Positions 44,157 to 54,512 are shown, numbered from the stretch's first letter. The stretch: DNA of 64,000 bases from an uncultured Lachnospiraceae bacterium (GCA_947589055.1 CANPZL010000004.1:36078-100077), one strand, 5' to 3'. The notes: generated by a model not told the origin, from the sequence alone. A program made the numbers and translations.

Positions 44157-46538
44157 GTGGTGGCGGATCCCATGGAAAAAAAAGAAGAAAAAAACGAAAC
44201 GAGTGAAATTGAATCACAGGAAAAGTTTACGGGCTTGTTTGACCTGCATACCAGTCTGGCAGGCGGAACGACAGTTGGGAAAAAGAAAGAGCAATCCCTT
44301 AGTACGCCTTCTGATTTCACGCCTCCGGAAGAACTGTTTCATGATCTGATCCAGCATATTCTGAAATATCATCCCTCTACCGATACTTCTATGATCGAAA
44401 AGGCTTATCGGGTCGCAGAGGAAGCCCATAAGGATCAGAAACGGAAGTCGGGAGAACCGTATATCATTCATCCCCTTTGTGTCGGAATCATTTTGGCGGA
44501 GCTGGAGATGGATAAGGAAACCATTGTGGCAGGGATCCTTCATGACGTAGTAGAGGATACGGTCATGACAACCGACGAGATTGCACGGGAGTTTTCACCG
44601 GAGATCGCTTTGCTGGTAGATGGCGTTACCAAGTTGACGAAACTGAATTTCTCCCAGGATAAGATCGAGCTGCAGGCGGAAAACCTTCGGAAAATGTTCC
44701 TTGCCATGGCGAAGGACATTCGGGTCATTATTATCAAGCTTGCGGATCGTCTCCATAATCTGCGGACGATGCAGTACCAGTCGCCGCAAAAGCAGATAGA
44801 AAAAAGCCGGGAAACGATGGATATTTATGCGCCCATTGCCCACCGTCTGGGTATTTCCAAGATAAAGGTGGAGTTGGACGACCTTTCTTTGAAATACCTA
44901 ATGCCGGAGGTATATGAGGATTTAAATCGTCAGATCAACGAACGCATCACCGAACGGGAAGCCTTTATCAACGGGATCGTTCAGGATGTAAAGCGGCATA
45001 TTGATAATGCAAAGATTCCGGCGGAGATTGATGGCAGGGTCAAGCACTTCTTTAGTATCTATAAAAAAATGGTAAATCAGCATAAAACCTTAGACCAGAT
45101 CTATGATATTTTTGCAGTTCGGATCAAGGTAGAAACGGTAAAGGACTGCTATGCGGCGCTGGGTGTGATCCATGAGATGTATACGCCTATTCCCGGACGG
45201 TTTAAGGATTATATCGCCATGCCCAAGTCGAATATGTATCAGTCCCTCCATACCACCCTGATCGGGCCTTCCGGCCAGCCCTTCGAGATACAGATACGTA
45301 CCTTTGATATGCATCGGACAGCGGAATACGGTATCGCAGCCCATTGGAAATATAAGGAAAATATGCAGGGCGGCACCGGAGAAGAACGGGAAGAAGCTAA
45401 ACTGGCATGGCTGCGTCAGATTCTGGAATGGCAGCGGGATACGGACGACAATAAAGAATTCATGAGCGCCATTAAAACGGACTTGGATCTGTTCGCCGAG
45501 CAGGTCTATTGCTTTACACCTGCAGGCGACGTCAAATCCCTCCCTGCCGGATCAACGCCCATTGACTTTGCATACAGCATTCATACTGCGGTGGGGAACC
45601 GATTGGTCGGGGCCAGGGTAAACGGCAGACAGGTCACGATCGACTACAAGCTGCAAAATGGTGACCGGGTCGAGATCATAACCTCCCAGCACGCAAAGGG
45701 ACCCAGTCGGGATTGGTTAAATATCGTAAAAAGCACACAGGCCAAAACCAAGATCAATCAGTGGTTCCGGCAGGAATATAAGGAAGACAATATTACAAGA
45801 GGCAAGGAATTATTAAATGCCTATTGCAAAACAAAGGGTATCCAGCTTAGTGATTATACGAAGCCGGAATATATTGCAAAGGTAACGGAAAAGTATAATT
45901 TTCGAGATTGGGAGTCAGTCTGCGCCGCTATCGGACATGGGGGCTTAAAGGAAGGACAGGTCATGAACCGTTTGGTAGAGGAATATGAACGGGATCATTG
46001 CCATGCGATCAGTGATGAGGAACTGTTATCCCAGATGTCTCAGGGAAATGAGGAGACGCTGCCAAGACCGAACCATAACAGGGGCGGGATCATCGTAAAG
46101 GGAGTTGATGATGTAGCGGTGCATTTCTCAAAGTGCTGCAGCCCGGTTCCGGGAGATAAGATCGTGGGGTACGTCACCCGTGGCAGAGGAGTTTCCATTC
46201 ATCGGCAGGACTGCGTGAATGTTCTTGGTATGACAGAGGAAGAAAAGGAACGTCTGATTGAAGCACAGTGGCAGAAGCAGAGCGAGGATGGCGATAACCT
46301 GTATGTGACAGAGATCAAGATCTATGCCATTGACCGGCGGAATATTGTATTTGACATTACAAAGGTATTTACGGAGATGTTGATCAATGTGACCAGCATG
46401 ACCCTCCGCACCAACCGTCAGGGAAAAGCTACTATAAATGTAGCGTTTGAGATCCGCAGTGTTGAGCAGATGAACAAGGTGATTTCCAAGATTCGGAATA
46501 TAGAAGATATTATTGATATTGAACGGACGATGGGATAA
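44157..46538 (+). CDS. relA: Bifunctional (p)ppGpp synthetase/hydrolase (RelA/SpoT)
   Basis: A 793-residue Rel enzyme that makes and degrades the alarmone (p)ppGpp. After an acidic leader of about 65 residues, the HD hydrolase region has YIIHPLCVG and GILHDVVEDT. The synthetase region has GRFKDYIAMPKSNMYQSLH. The TGS domain is FTPAGDVKSLPAGSTPIDFAYSIHT. The C-terminal part has the conserved Cys region (SKCCSPVPGD) and an ACT domain. Both catalytic halves look intact. The start may be the GTG at 44157 (AGGA upstream) or the ATG at 44172; the longer form is given. Confidence 0.95.
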   Translation: MVADPMEKKEEKNETSEIESQEKFTGLFDLHTSLAGGTTVGKKKEQSLSTPSDFTPPEELFHDLIQHILKYHPSTDTSMIEKAYRVAEEAHKDQKRKSGEPYIIHPLCVGIILAELEMDKETIVAGILHDVVEDTVMTTDEIAREFSPEIALLVDGVTKLTKLNFSQDKIELQAENLRKMFLAMAKDIRVIIIKLADRLHNLRTMQYQSPQKQIEKSRETMDIYAPIAHRLGISKIKVELDDLSLKYLMPEVYEDLNRQINERITEREAFINGIVQDVKRHIDNAKIPAEIDGRVKHFFSIYKKMVNQHKTLDQIYDIFAVRIKVETVKDCYAALGVIHEMYTPIPGRFKDYIAMPKSNMYQSLHTTLIGPSGQPFEIQIRTFDMHRTAEYGIAAHWKYKENMQGGTGEEREEAKLAWLRQILEWQRDTDDNKEFMSAIKTDLDLFAEQVYCFTPAGDVKSLPAGSTPIDFAYSIHTAVGNRLVGARVNGRQVTIDYKLQNGDRVEIITSQHAKGPSRDWLNIVKSTQAKTKINQWFRQEYKEDNITRGKELLNAYCKTKGIQLSDYTKPEYIAKVTEKYNFRDWESVCAAIGHGGLKEGQVMNRLVEEYERDHCHAISDEELLSQMSQGNEETLPRPNHNRGGIIVKGVDDVAVHFSKCCSPVPGDKIVGYVTRGRGVSIHRQDCVNVLGMTEEEKERLIEAQWQKQSEDGDNLYVTEIKIYAIDRRNIVFDITKVFTEMLINVTSMTLRTNRQGKATINVAFEIRSVEQMNKVISKIRNIEDIIDIERTMG

Positions 46539-46575
46539 GAAAAGGATATAGGAATCAGAAGGGAGAGAACTATTT

Positions 46576-47223
46576 ATGGAGCCGATCATTGTGATCACCA
46601 ACCAGCTTGGGGATTTCATGACAAATTGTTATACGCTGTATCATCAGGAGACCAGAGAGGCGGTTATCATAGATCCTGCAAGTAACGGGGCCTTTTTGCA
46701 TAAGCAGCTGACCGACCAGCGGCTGACGTGTGTAGGAATCCTGCTGACCCACGGACATATGGATCATATCGCCGGTATTCCGGAGCTGCAGGACAAGCTG
46801 GGACAGCCTGTGCCGGTATATGCAGCGGAAGCGGAAAAAGGAATCTTAGAAGATCCTATGCAAAACCTTTCTACGATGCTTGCCGGAAAGCCGGCTGTTC
46901 TGACGCCGGATATTCTGCTGAAGGACGGGCAGGAGCTGAAACTATTGGGAACTACGATGCATTGTATTTTGGTGCCGGGACATACGCAGGGCGGTATGTG
47001 CTATTATCTGCCGGAGAATCATATTCTGATTTCCGGGGATACCTTGTTTTCCGGAAGCATCGGCAGGTCCGATTTTCCTACGGGAGATGGCAGACTGCTG
47101 GTACAGTCGATTCAGGACAAGCTGCTTTCTCTGCCGGAAGAAACTACGGTGTATCCGGGACATAATCAAAAGACCACCATCGGACGGGAAAAGAAATACA
47201 ACCCGTTTTTCGGAGAGTTTTAG
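46576..47223 (+). CDS. MBL-fold metallohydrolase (glyoxalase II-like)
   Basis: A 215-residue metallo-beta-lactamase-fold hydrolase with the metal motif THGHMDHIAG, then PGHTQGGMCYY and SGDTLFSGSIGRSDF, and a final PGHNQKTTIG. This pattern is usual for the YcbL/glyoxalase II-like group acting on thioesters. In Clostridia such a gene typically lies between relA and hemZ, as here. The physiological substrate is not known. The RBS AAGGGAGAG precedes the ATG. Confidence 0.92.
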   Translation: MEPIIVITNQLGDFMTNCYTLYHQETREAVIIDPASNGAFLHKQLTDQRLTCVGILLTHGHMDHIAGIPELQDKLGQPVPVYAAEAEKGILEDPMQNLSTMLAGKPAVLTPDILLKDGQELKLLGTTMHCILVPGHTQGGMCYYLPENHILISGDTLFSGSIGRSDFPTGDGRLLVQSIQDKLLSLPEETTVYPGHNQKTTIGREKKYNPFFGEF

Positions 47224-47237
47224 AAGAACGGGAGTGA

Positions 47238-48698
47238 TTGGTTACGATATATCTGAAACAAAACGTTCCGGATTATGATAACGATTTTCGCACCATGCTG
47301 CAGGCATTTCTGCCGGGAGAGCGAATCGTGATCACGGAAGAAAATACCCGGCTGACCTTTCAGGCAGAGCTTGAACCGGAGCAGGTGACGGTAAGCTTAT
47401 GGGAAAATGGAAAGGAGCTGGATCGTGAGCGGGTACTCTGCCGGTATCCGGATAAGAAAACCGCCAGAAATCCCATTAAAGGAGCGGCGTATCATCTTTT
47501 AAGCCGTTATTGTGGCAGGACGCTGCCTTGGGGAGGTATGACCGGCGTAAGACCTACAAAGTTTGCAACTGCAAGGCTGGAAGAAGGGTGGACCGATGAA
47601 GCGGTTATCCGGGAATACGAGGAGGTTTATTTCACGACCCGTCAAAAGGGAGAGATTTGCTGTCGGGTGGCTAAACGGGAACAGGAACTGCTGGCAGGGT
47701 TTCATTTTCCGGAGGAATACTGCCTGTATGTAGGGATTCCCTTTTGTCCGTCTCGGTGTCTGTATTGTTCTTTTCCTTCGTATCCGGCAGCAAGATATGG
47801 GAATCGGATCGAAGAATACTTAAATGCTTTGTCGCAGGAAATGGAATATGTAGCATCCGCCTATCGAAACAAGCGGCTGGTATCTGTATATATCGGCGGC
47901 GGCACTCCCACTGCGTTAAGTGCAGACCAGTTAGGCCGTCTGATCGACCGGATCTATCAGGTCTTTGATACCCGGCATCTGATGGAATTCACGGTAGAGG
48001 CAGGCCGCCCGGATAGTCTGACACAGGAAAAATTCCGGGTGTTAAAGGAGCGTCCGGTCACCCGGATCAGCATTAACCCCCAGACCATGAATGATAAGAC
48101 CTTAGAGTTCATCGGGCGTGCGCATACTGCGCAGATGGCGGCAGATGCTTATGAGCAGGCACGTGCTTGGGGACTGGATAATATCAATATGGATATTATT
48201 GCAGGACTGCCGGGAGAAGGAACCGAAGAACTGCGATATACGCTGGAACGGATACAGGAGCTTAATCCGGATAGTCTGACGGTTCACTCCCTTGCTATAA
48301 AACGGGCGGCGGATTTAAATATCCGCATGAAGCAGTACCGGGACAGCATAAAGGGAAGTACCGATGAGATGCTGACACTGGCAGGGCAGTGTGCGGAAGG
48401 TATGGGAATGCAGCCCTATTATCTTTACCGGCAAAAAAACATACCCGGCAATCTGGAAAACGTAGGATATGCCAGACCGGGAAAGGAATGCCTGTATAAT
48501 GTCTTGATTATGGAAGAAAAAATGGATATTATAGCCATAGGGGCGGGAGCGGCAACCAAGCTGGTCTTTCCGGATGAGAACCGTATCGAGCGGATCGAAA
48601 ATGTGAAAAACGTAGAGGTATATATTTCCCGAATAGAAGAGATGCTGGAACGAAAAGCAGCCGGTTTTCGGAAAAAGGAAGCAAAGGGAGAACTGTAG
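47238..48698 (+). CDS. hemZ: HemZ-type radical SAM coproporphyrinogen dehydrogenase-like protein
   Basis: A 486-residue radical SAM protein of the HemZ/HemN group. The cluster motif is Cys170, Cys174 and Cys177 in CPSRCLYC. It shows YIGGGTPTALSADQL, EAGRPDSLTQEKF and NMDIIAGLPGEG. The start is TTG at 47238; no ATG or GTG is possible because an in-frame stop is just upstream (47235). A GGGAG lies close by. HemZ-like proteins are related to oxygen-independent coproporphyrinogen oxidase, but many act in other roles, including heme metabolism. The relA-MBL-hemZ order is common in Clostridia. Confidence 0.9.
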   Translation: MVTIYLKQNVPDYDNDFRTMLQAFLPGERIVITEENTRLTFQAELEPEQVTVSLWENGKELDRERVLCRYPDKKTARNPIKGAAYHLLSRYCGRTLPWGGMTGVRPTKFATARLEEGWTDEAVIREYEEVYFTTRQKGEICCRVAKREQELLAGFHFPEEYCLYVGIPFCPSRCLYCSFPSYPAARYGNRIEEYLNALSQEMEYVASAYRNKRLVSVYIGGGTPTALSADQLGRLIDRIYQVFDTRHLMEFTVEAGRPDSLTQEKFRVLKERPVTRISINPQTMNDKTLEFIGRAHTAQMAADAYEQARAWGLDNINMDIIAGLPGEGTEELRYTLERIQELNPDSLTVHSLAIKRAADLNIRMKQYRDSIKGSTDEMLTLAGQCAEGMGMQPYYLYRQKNIPGNLENVGYARPGKECLYNVLIMEEKMDIIAIGAGAATKLVFPDENRIERIENVKNVEVYISRIEEMLERKAAGFRKKEAKGEL

Positions 48699-48733
48699 AC
48701 CGAAGACAACAAAAGGATAAGGGATACGGAAAC

Positions 48734-49360
48734 ATGATAAAGGAAAAAGCAGGAAACGATGAAAGAGATATTTTTGTTGGAGAAACGGTAAATGTTTATC
48801 TGAGTGAGGATTTTGACGCCGGACTTCAGCATGCGGTGTATGTAAGTAATCTTGCTTATAAACTGGCAAGAGAACTGGGGCTTCCAAAGGAGGATTTGCA
48901 AGAGATTGCACTGGCGGGAATGCTGCATGACATCGGAAAGCTAAAAATCAGTCGGTATATCTATGGACGAAAAGAAGATACCATGCAGATTGAAGAAACC
49001 CGTTATATCCGGAGACATGCTAAGCTGGGAGAACAGATCCTTCGGAAACAGGGTATGCCGGATTCTATCTGCGATATGGTGCTGTATCATCATGAGAACT
49101 ACGATGGCTCCGGGTATCCCTTTAACCTGAAGGGGGAAGAGATTCCCTTAGGGGCAAGAATCCTGCGGGTCTGTGATGTGTTTGCGGCACTCATTTCCGA
49201 TCGGCCATACCGTAAGGCGTTCGATGGGGAAACCGCACTGCTTCTGTTGATTGATGAGATAAAAAACTTTGATATGCGGGTATTTTTAGCATTTCAAAGC
49301 GTAATACATAGTGAAAATATATTAGAGGGAAGAGACATTCCCGAACATCACGGTAAATGA
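48734..49360 (+). CDS. HD-GYP domain phosphohydrolase
   Basis: A 208-residue single-domain HD-GYP protein. It shows MLHDIGKLKISRYI, then a HENYDGSGYP motif carrying the GYP signature, and RILRVCDVFAALISDRPYR. HD-GYP domains commonly hydrolyse cyclic di-GMP. No receiver or sensor domain is attached, so its input is not visible. The HD and GYP residues are intact. It lies between hemZ and hisS with short gaps. Confidence 0.88.
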   Translation: MIKEKAGNDERDIFVGETVNVYLSEDFDAGLQHAVYVSNLAYKLARELGLPKEDLQEIALAGMLHDIGKLKISRYIYGRKEDTMQIEETRYIRRHAKLGEQILRKQGMPDSICDMVLYHHENYDGSGYPFNLKGEEIPLGARILRVCDVFAALISDRPYRKAFDGETALLLLIDEIKNFDMRVFLAFQSVIHSENILEGRDIPEHHGK

Positions 49361-49382
49361 TAGGAATTCGGAGGAGAATAAA

Positions 49383-50639
49383 ATGGCAATGAAAAAGAAG
49401 CCGGTTACCGGTATGAAAGATATTCTGCCAAGAGAAATGGAAATCCGGGATTATGTGATCGGATTGATTAAGGATACCTATAAAGCGTTCGGTTTTACTT
49501 CAGTGGAAACCCCCTGCATGGAGCATATCGAGAATCTGAGCAGTAATCAGGGGGGAGAAAATGAAAAGCTGATCTTTAAGATCCTGAAACGAGGCGAGAA
49601 ATTAAAGCTGGATGAAGCGGAATGTGAAGCGGATCTGGTAGACGGTGGTCTTCGGTATGACCTGACGCTGCCGCTGTCTCGGTATTATGCCAATAATGCT
49701 AACAATCTGCCAAGTCCTTTTAAAGCATTACAGATGGGTAATGTATGGCGGGCGGACAGACCTCAGCGGGGGCGGTACCGCCAGTTTATGCAGTGTGATA
49801 TTGACATTCTGGGAGAACCCTCCTATCTGGCGGAGATCGAATTGATTCAAGCCACGACTACCTTGTTGGGCAGGCTGGATTTTAAAGATTTTACGATTCG
49901 GATCAATGACAGACGGATCTTAAAGGCAATGACCGCATACAGCGGTTTTACACCAAAGGAGTATGATACGGTTTTTATCATTCTGGATAAGATGGACAAG
50001 ATCGGCTTAGAGGGTGTGGAAAGAGAGCTTTTAGAAGCCGGTTATCCGAAGGAAACCGTTGAGAAATATCTGGCGTTATTCCGTATGGTGACAAAGGACA
50101 CGGAAGGCATCATGCGGTTAAAGGAGGAGCTTGCCGGATTTTTGGAACCAAAGGTGGCGGAAGATCTTTGTATGATCATCAACAGTGTGGAACAGGTAAA
50201 AGAAGCGGAATTTAAAATGTGCTTTGATCCGACGCTGGTACGGGGAATGTCCTACTATACTGGCCCTATATTCGAGATAGCGATGGATGAATATGGCGGC
50301 TCGGTAGGCGGCGGTGGGCGGTATGATGAAATGGTAGGAAAATTCACCGGACAGGACACCAGTGCCTGTGGATTTTCCATTGGATTTGAACGGATCATTC
50401 TGCTGCTGCTGGAACGGGAATACCAGATTCCTTCCAGAGGAACAAAGAAAGCATATTTGATCGAAAAGGGGATGACCGATAGCCGGCTGATGGAAATATT
50501 CCAAAAGGCAAAGCAGGAACGGGCAGAAGGAAAACAGATCAATCTGGTTATGATGAAGAAAAACAAAAAATTCCAAAAGGAACAGATGCAGGCGGAAGGG
50601 TATGTGGAATTTCAGGAATTCTTTCGGGATCATCAATAG
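49383..50639 (+). CDS. hisS: Histidyl-tRNA synthetase
   Basis: A 418-residue class II aminoacyl-tRNA synthetase charging tRNA-His. Motif 2 includes VWRADRPQRGRYRQFMQCD. The histidine-binding loop is YYTGPIFEIAM with GGGGRYDEMVGKF, and motif 3 is GFSIGFERI. The C-terminal anticodon-binding domain is short but present (to residue 418). The RBS GGAGGAGAA precedes the ATG. It is followed by aspS after 18 bases, the usual hisS-aspS pair of Firmicutes. Confidence 0.96.
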   Translation: MAMKKKPVTGMKDILPREMEIRDYVIGLIKDTYKAFGFTSVETPCMEHIENLSSNQGGENEKLIFKILKRGEKLKLDEAECEADLVDGGLRYDLTLPLSRYYANNANNLPSPFKALQMGNVWRADRPQRGRYRQFMQCDIDILGEPSYLAEIELIQATTTLLGRLDFKDFTIRINDRRILKAMTAYSGFTPKEYDTVFIILDKMDKIGLEGVERELLEAGYPKETVEKYLALFRMVTKDTEGIMRLKEELAGFLEPKVAEDLCMIINSVEQVKEAEFKMCFDPTLVRGMSYYTGPIFEIAMDEYGGSVGGGGRYDEMVGKFTGQDTSACGFSIGFERIILLLLEREYQIPSRGTKKAYLIEKGMTDSRLMEIFQKAKQERAEGKQINLVMMKKNKKFQKEQMQAEGYVEFQEFFRDHQ

Positions 50640-50657
50640 GGGACAGGAGGAACGAGA

Positions 50658-52451
50658 ATGGCAGAATCTATGCAGGGCTTGAAACGGAGCCATAGATGTG
50701 CAGAATTAAGCAGGAAAAATTTAGGTGAACAGGTTACGGTCATGGGCTGGGTGCAGAAAACAAGGAATACCGGCGGCCTGATCTTTGTTGATCTGCGTGA
50801 CCGGAGCGGTCTGTTACAGATTACGTTTAACAGTGAAAGGCTTTCAGAAGAACTGTTTCATAAGGCATATCGGCTGCGAAGCGAATTTGTGATCGCAGTT
50901 ACCGGTACGGTAGTGGAACGGGAAGGCGGAGTGAACAAGAATCTTACTACCGGTGAGATTGAGATTGCAGCAAAGCAGCTGCGGGTATTGGCCGAGGCGG
51001 ATACCCCTCCTTTTCCGATTGAAGAGAACAGCAAGACGAAAGAAGAACTTCGTTTAAAATATCGGTATCTGGATCTGCGGAGGCCGGATCTACAGGCCAA
51101 TCTTATGCTGCGAAGCAAGGTTTGTATGCTGACCCGAACATTTCTGGCGGAAGAAGGATTTTTGGAAATTGAAACTCCCATGCTTACCAAATCCACACCG
51201 GAGGGAGCCAGGGATTATCTGGTGCCAAGCCGGGTGCATCCGGGCAGTTTTTATGCATTACCCCAGTCGCCCCAGCTGTTTAAGCAGCTGTTGATGTGTT
51301 CCGGATATGACCGTTATTTTCAGATCGCACGGTGCTTCCGGGATGAGGATCTGCGGGCTGACCGTCAGCCGGAATTTACCCAGATCGACATGGAGCTTTC
51401 CTTTGTTGATGTGGATGATGTCATAGATGTCAATGAACGTTTGCTTGCAAAGCTGTTTCGGGAGGCAGTGGGGGTTGACGTGCAGCTGCCTATTAAACGT
51501 ATGACATGGCAGGAGGCTATGGATCGGTTTGGTTCCGATAAGCCGGATCTGCGGTTTGGCATGGAACTTCATGATGTAACGGAGCTGGTAAAAGACTGTG
51601 AATTTACGGTATTTCGCAGTGCTGTTGCGGACGGAGGAAGCGTGCGGGGAATCAATGCGAAGGGGCAGGGCGGAATGCCGAGAAAAAAGATCGACGCATT
51701 GGTGGAATTTGCAAAAGGGTACGGAGCAAAAGGACTGGCATATCTTGCGATCAATGAGGACGGGACTTATAAATCCTCCTTTGCCAAGTTCATGAAGGAC
51801 GAGGAAATGAACGCCTTAGTCCATGCACTGGAAGGCGAGCCGGGAGATTTACTCTTATTTGCGGCGGATAAAAAGAAGCTGGTTTATGATGTCCTGGGGG
51901 CGCTCCGGTTAGAGCTTGCTTCCCAGATGGGGCTGTTGGATAAAGATAAATACTGCTTTGTCTGGATCACGGAATTTCCTTTGCTGGAGTGGAGCGAGGA
52001 ACAGGGACGTTATACAGCTATGCATCATCCGTTTACCATGCCGATGGAGGAGGATCTGCCCTATCTGGAAACAGAGCCGGGACGGGTTCGGGCGAAAGCA
52101 TATGATATTGTCTTAAATGGTACGGAATTAGGCGGCGGTTCTGTTCGTATTCATCAGAATGATATACAGGAACGGATGTTTGAAGCATTGGGCTTTACAA
52201 AAGAAGCGGCTCATGAGCAGTTTGGGTTCTTGCTGGAGGCCTTTCGATATGGTGTACCGCCTCATGCCGGGCTGGCATACGGACTGGATCGGCTGGTTAT
52301 GCTGATGGCAAAGGAGGATTCGATTCGGGATGTGATTGCCTTTCCGAAGGTAAAGGATGCTTCCTGTCTGATGTCGGAGGCGCCGAACGTAGTGGATCAA
52401 AAACAGTTAGAGGAACTGGGAATCGAAGTCGTCAAAAAAGAAGGGGAATAG
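50658..52451 (+). CDS. aspS: Aspartyl-tRNA synthetase
   Basis: A 597-residue bacterial-type class II synthetase. The N-terminal OB-fold anticodon domain (MGWVQKTRNTGGLIFVDLRD) is followed by YRYLDLRRPDLQ. Motif 2 is IARCFRDEDLRADRQPEFTQ. An inserted GAD domain spans about residues 300-410, and motif 3 is GLAYGLDRLVML. The length and the GAD insert are standard for bacterial AspRS. The RBS GGAGGAACGAG is good. Whether it also charges tRNA-Asn cannot be decided here. Confidence 0.97.
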   Translation: MAESMQGLKRSHRCAELSRKNLGEQVTVMGWVQKTRNTGGLIFVDLRDRSGLLQITFNSERLSEELFHKAYRLRSEFVIAVTGTVVEREGGVNKNLTTGEIEIAAKQLRVLAEADTPPFPIEENSKTKEELRLKYRYLDLRRPDLQANLMLRSKVCMLTRTFLAEEGFLEIETPMLTKSTPEGARDYLVPSRVHPGSFYALPQSPQLFKQLLMCSGYDRYFQIARCFRDEDLRADRQPEFTQIDMELSFVDVDDVIDVNERLLAKLFREAVGVDVQLPIKRMTWQEAMDRFGSDKPDLRFGMELHDVTELVKDCEFTVFRSAVADGGSVRGINAKGQGGMPRKKIDALVEFAKGYGAKGLAYLAINEDGTYKSSFAKFMKDEEMNALVHALEGEPGDLLLFAADKKKLVYDVLGALRLELASQMGLLDKDKYCFVWITEFPLLEWSEEQGRYTAMHHPFTMPMEEDLPYLETEPGRVRAKAYDIVLNGTELGGGSVRIHQNDIQERMFEALGFTKEAAHEQFGFLLEAFRYGVPPHAGLAYGLDRLVMLMAKEDSIRDVIAFPKVKDASCLMSEAPNVVDQKQLEELGIEVVKKEGE

Positions 52452-52489
52452 TACAAAAATGGGAGTTATTGGTAATGTATGGGGAGAAA

Positions 52490-53575
52490 ATGAAACAGGG
52501 AGTAACACATAACACAACACATAGAAAGAAAATTTGGTATGGATTCGTTTGTCTGGCGCTTTGCATCGCCCTGACCGGCTGTACGGATAAGGCAGAGGAG
52601 GTAGATCTCGGTCCTTCCACCGATGCGGCCTTTGAAACTGCAACGGAAGCGGTATCCGAGTCCACAAACGAAGCGGTAATGCCTAGAAATGAAGCTGTAC
52701 GCAGGATTGCCGAGACGTTACCGGAGGCAGGGAAGCCGGTAGAAGCTCCGGGAGACCGTACCCATTTTTCCTTTACGGAAGATGGTAAAACCTATGAATT
52801 TACGGAAACAGAAACCCTATGGCTGTATAATCAGTCTGTGATCGGCGGCAGCTATGACACACAATTCCTATTAGATGTAAAAGGGAAAAAGGTGATACTT
52901 GCAAATCCCTCTGCCGAAGAACAGGAAAACCTTCATCTGGAGGATTGGACCTTAGTTTATGAAGATGATAAGGTGGAGATTTTCCGGGAAGAAGAAAAAG
53001 AAGAGGCGGAAGAAGATGAAAAGCTGCTGCTCACGGTTTATGATATGCTCTATGAGGTGACATACTGGCCGGAGCTGGTAAACAAGGGTACGATCACCCT
53101 GCCCCGGCTTTATGAGGCTCTGGCACAGATGGGTACTTCTATTGTTCCGGTAACGGAGCCTACTGTTTCGGATCTGATTACCGCTATGAGTGCGAATCCG
53201 GTCTTTGAACAGTACCGAATGGCATTTCGGGAAGGCGTTTCCTATTCCGGATTCATTTTCTGTTCCCCGAAAAGCAATGAGGCGGATCATGAAAATATCA
53301 GTATTTTTATGTCGATTCGGATACCGGTGTGGGAAGAATATGCAACGGTTCAGATCGAACCGATTCCGGATTTTAAGGATCGGTTAGAGGAAACCGGAGA
53401 AACCTTTGACGGGCATCCGATCCTGGTGGATTATACAGGGGAATTGAAATATTTTGTGTTAGGAGATACCGGAACCTGTATTACCGTAGACGGGATGCCC
53501 GGAGAAAACGGACAAAACAGAGAAAATTATTCTGCCAGAGAGGCGGCTTATATTCTTAACATGACTTTTGAATAA
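52490..53575 (+). CDS. Putative lipoprotein of unknown function
   Basis: A 361-residue protein with a lipoprotein signal peptide: basic start HRKK, hydrophobic stretch, then LTGC with Cys31 at the lipobox. The mature part begins with a Thr/Glu-rich spacer, then an alpha/beta domain containing an acidic, Glu/Lys-rich region (about residues 165-180). I do not recognise the family. It follows aspS by 38 bases and ends one base before the convergent GH26 stop. The ATG at 52490 has GGGGAG upstream. Confidence 0.78.
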   Translation: MKQGVTHNTTHRKKIWYGFVCLALCIALTGCTDKAEEVDLGPSTDAAFETATEAVSESTNEAVMPRNEAVRRIAETLPEAGKPVEAPGDRTHFSFTEDGKTYEFTETETLWLYNQSVIGGSYDTQFLLDVKGKKVILANPSAEEQENLHLEDWTLVYEDDKVEIFREEEKEEAEEDEKLLLTVYDMLYEVTYWPELVNKGTITLPRLYEALAQMGTSIVPVTEPTVSDLITAMSANPVFEQYRMAFREGVSYSGFIFCSPKSNEADHENISIFMSIRIPVWEEYATVQIEPIPDFKDRLEETGETFDGHPILVDYTGELKYFVLGDTGTCITVDGMPGENGQNRENYSAREAAYILNMTFE

Positions 53576-53576
53576 T

Positions 53577-54512
53577 CTATAACGTGATAGCATAGGTGCT
53601 GGCATAAGTATCTGCCAGTGCCTTTTTTGTATTGTATTCTTCCGTCAGACAGAATTCCTTCGACCATGTCATATAGTAAGCCCAGGGAATCCTGCTTTGC
53701 TCCAGCAGCTTCATATCCGGCAGAACGCCTACTTCCGCCAGAGCGGCTACCTTTTTAGAAGTCGTATTGGCGATTAGTTCTTCATATTCTGCCCGGTAAT
53801 CGGTTACAGCATGTGCCGGAGCATAAATATCCCTTGAGATAACATCTACATAATCGTCACCGGGGTATCCTTCTTTCAAAGGACAGTTCCAGACCCAGAG
53901 CAGATGATCCAGATGCTTTTCCGATACATAATAATCAAACATCAGACGATATAATTCCCGGCTGACTTTCGGACCCTTAGAACCCCACCAGAACCAGTCC
54001 CCTTCGGATTCGTGAAAGGGCCGCCATAAGACCGGAATGGAAGCTTCCTGAAAGCGGTTCAGTTCTTTTGCGATCACGTCCATATCCCGAAAAAAGGCGT
54101 CACGTTCTTTTGTCCCTTCTGATAAGATGCGAGTCGGGTCAAAGTCTGTATGTCTGGTATAAAAGCTCTTATCCCGGCCTCCGATGGGAGAAAACCAGTG
54201 AAAGCAAAGGGCGACGATACCGTTGGTTTCCTTTGCCCATTGGAGGGCAGTGTCTACCGTATGTCGGTTTTCTTCGACTTCTGTCAGGCACTCCGGCGAG
54301 GCATCTGCGTAATTGATATTGGGAGAATAGGAAAGAAGCTCAAAGCCTTGCAGTTTTGGATAGCTTCCGGTTATGTCATGGATATAGGTGCGTTCCTCCA
54401 TAGGAACCGTTTGGGTATGCTGTCCGGTAATGATTCCGTTACCGGCTGTTTGGTACAGGTAATCCAAAAGGGAACAAGCTTCTTTGGTAGCGTTTAAATT
54501 AACTGGTTTCAT
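53577..54512 (-). CDS. GH26 beta-mannanase-type glycoside hydrolase, cytoplasmic
   Basis: A 311-residue GH26 enzyme. It shows GQHTQTV near the N-terminus, the acid/base Glu168 in WRPFHESEGDWFWW and the nucleophile Glu260 in AALAEVG. GH26 enzymes mostly cut beta-1,4-mannans. There is no signal peptide, so it probably acts on imported manno-oligosaccharides. The RBS AAGGAGG lies inside the end of the epimerase gene, with only two bases between the two genes, so they are translated together. An in-frame ATG at 54545 lies within the epimerase gene and is rejected. Confidence 0.92.
   Translation of the reverse strand: MKPVNLNATKEACSLLDYLYQTAGNGIITGQHTQTVPMEERTYIHDITGSYPKLQGFELLSYSPNINYADASPECLTEVEENRHTVDTALQWAKETNGIVALCFHWFSPIGGRDKSFYTRHTDFDPTRILSEGTKERDAFFRDMDVIAKELNRFQEASIPVLWRPFHESEGDWFWWGSKGPKVSRELYRLMFDYYVSEKHLDHLLWVWNCPLKEGYPGDDYVDVISRDIYAPAHAVTDYRAEYEELIANTTSKKVAALAEVGVLPDMKLLEQSRIPWAYYMTWSKEFCLTEEYNTKKALADTYASTYAITL

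Noticed and set aside
48315..48928. Overlapping minus-strand open frames of 198 and 167 codons
   Set aside because: They are antisense to hemZ and the HD-GYP gene, whose motifs are intact, and show no coding features.
50118..50693. 191-codon minus-strand open frame over hisS
   Set aside because: Antisense to a clear synthetase gene; Phe/Leu/His-rich composition without a domain.
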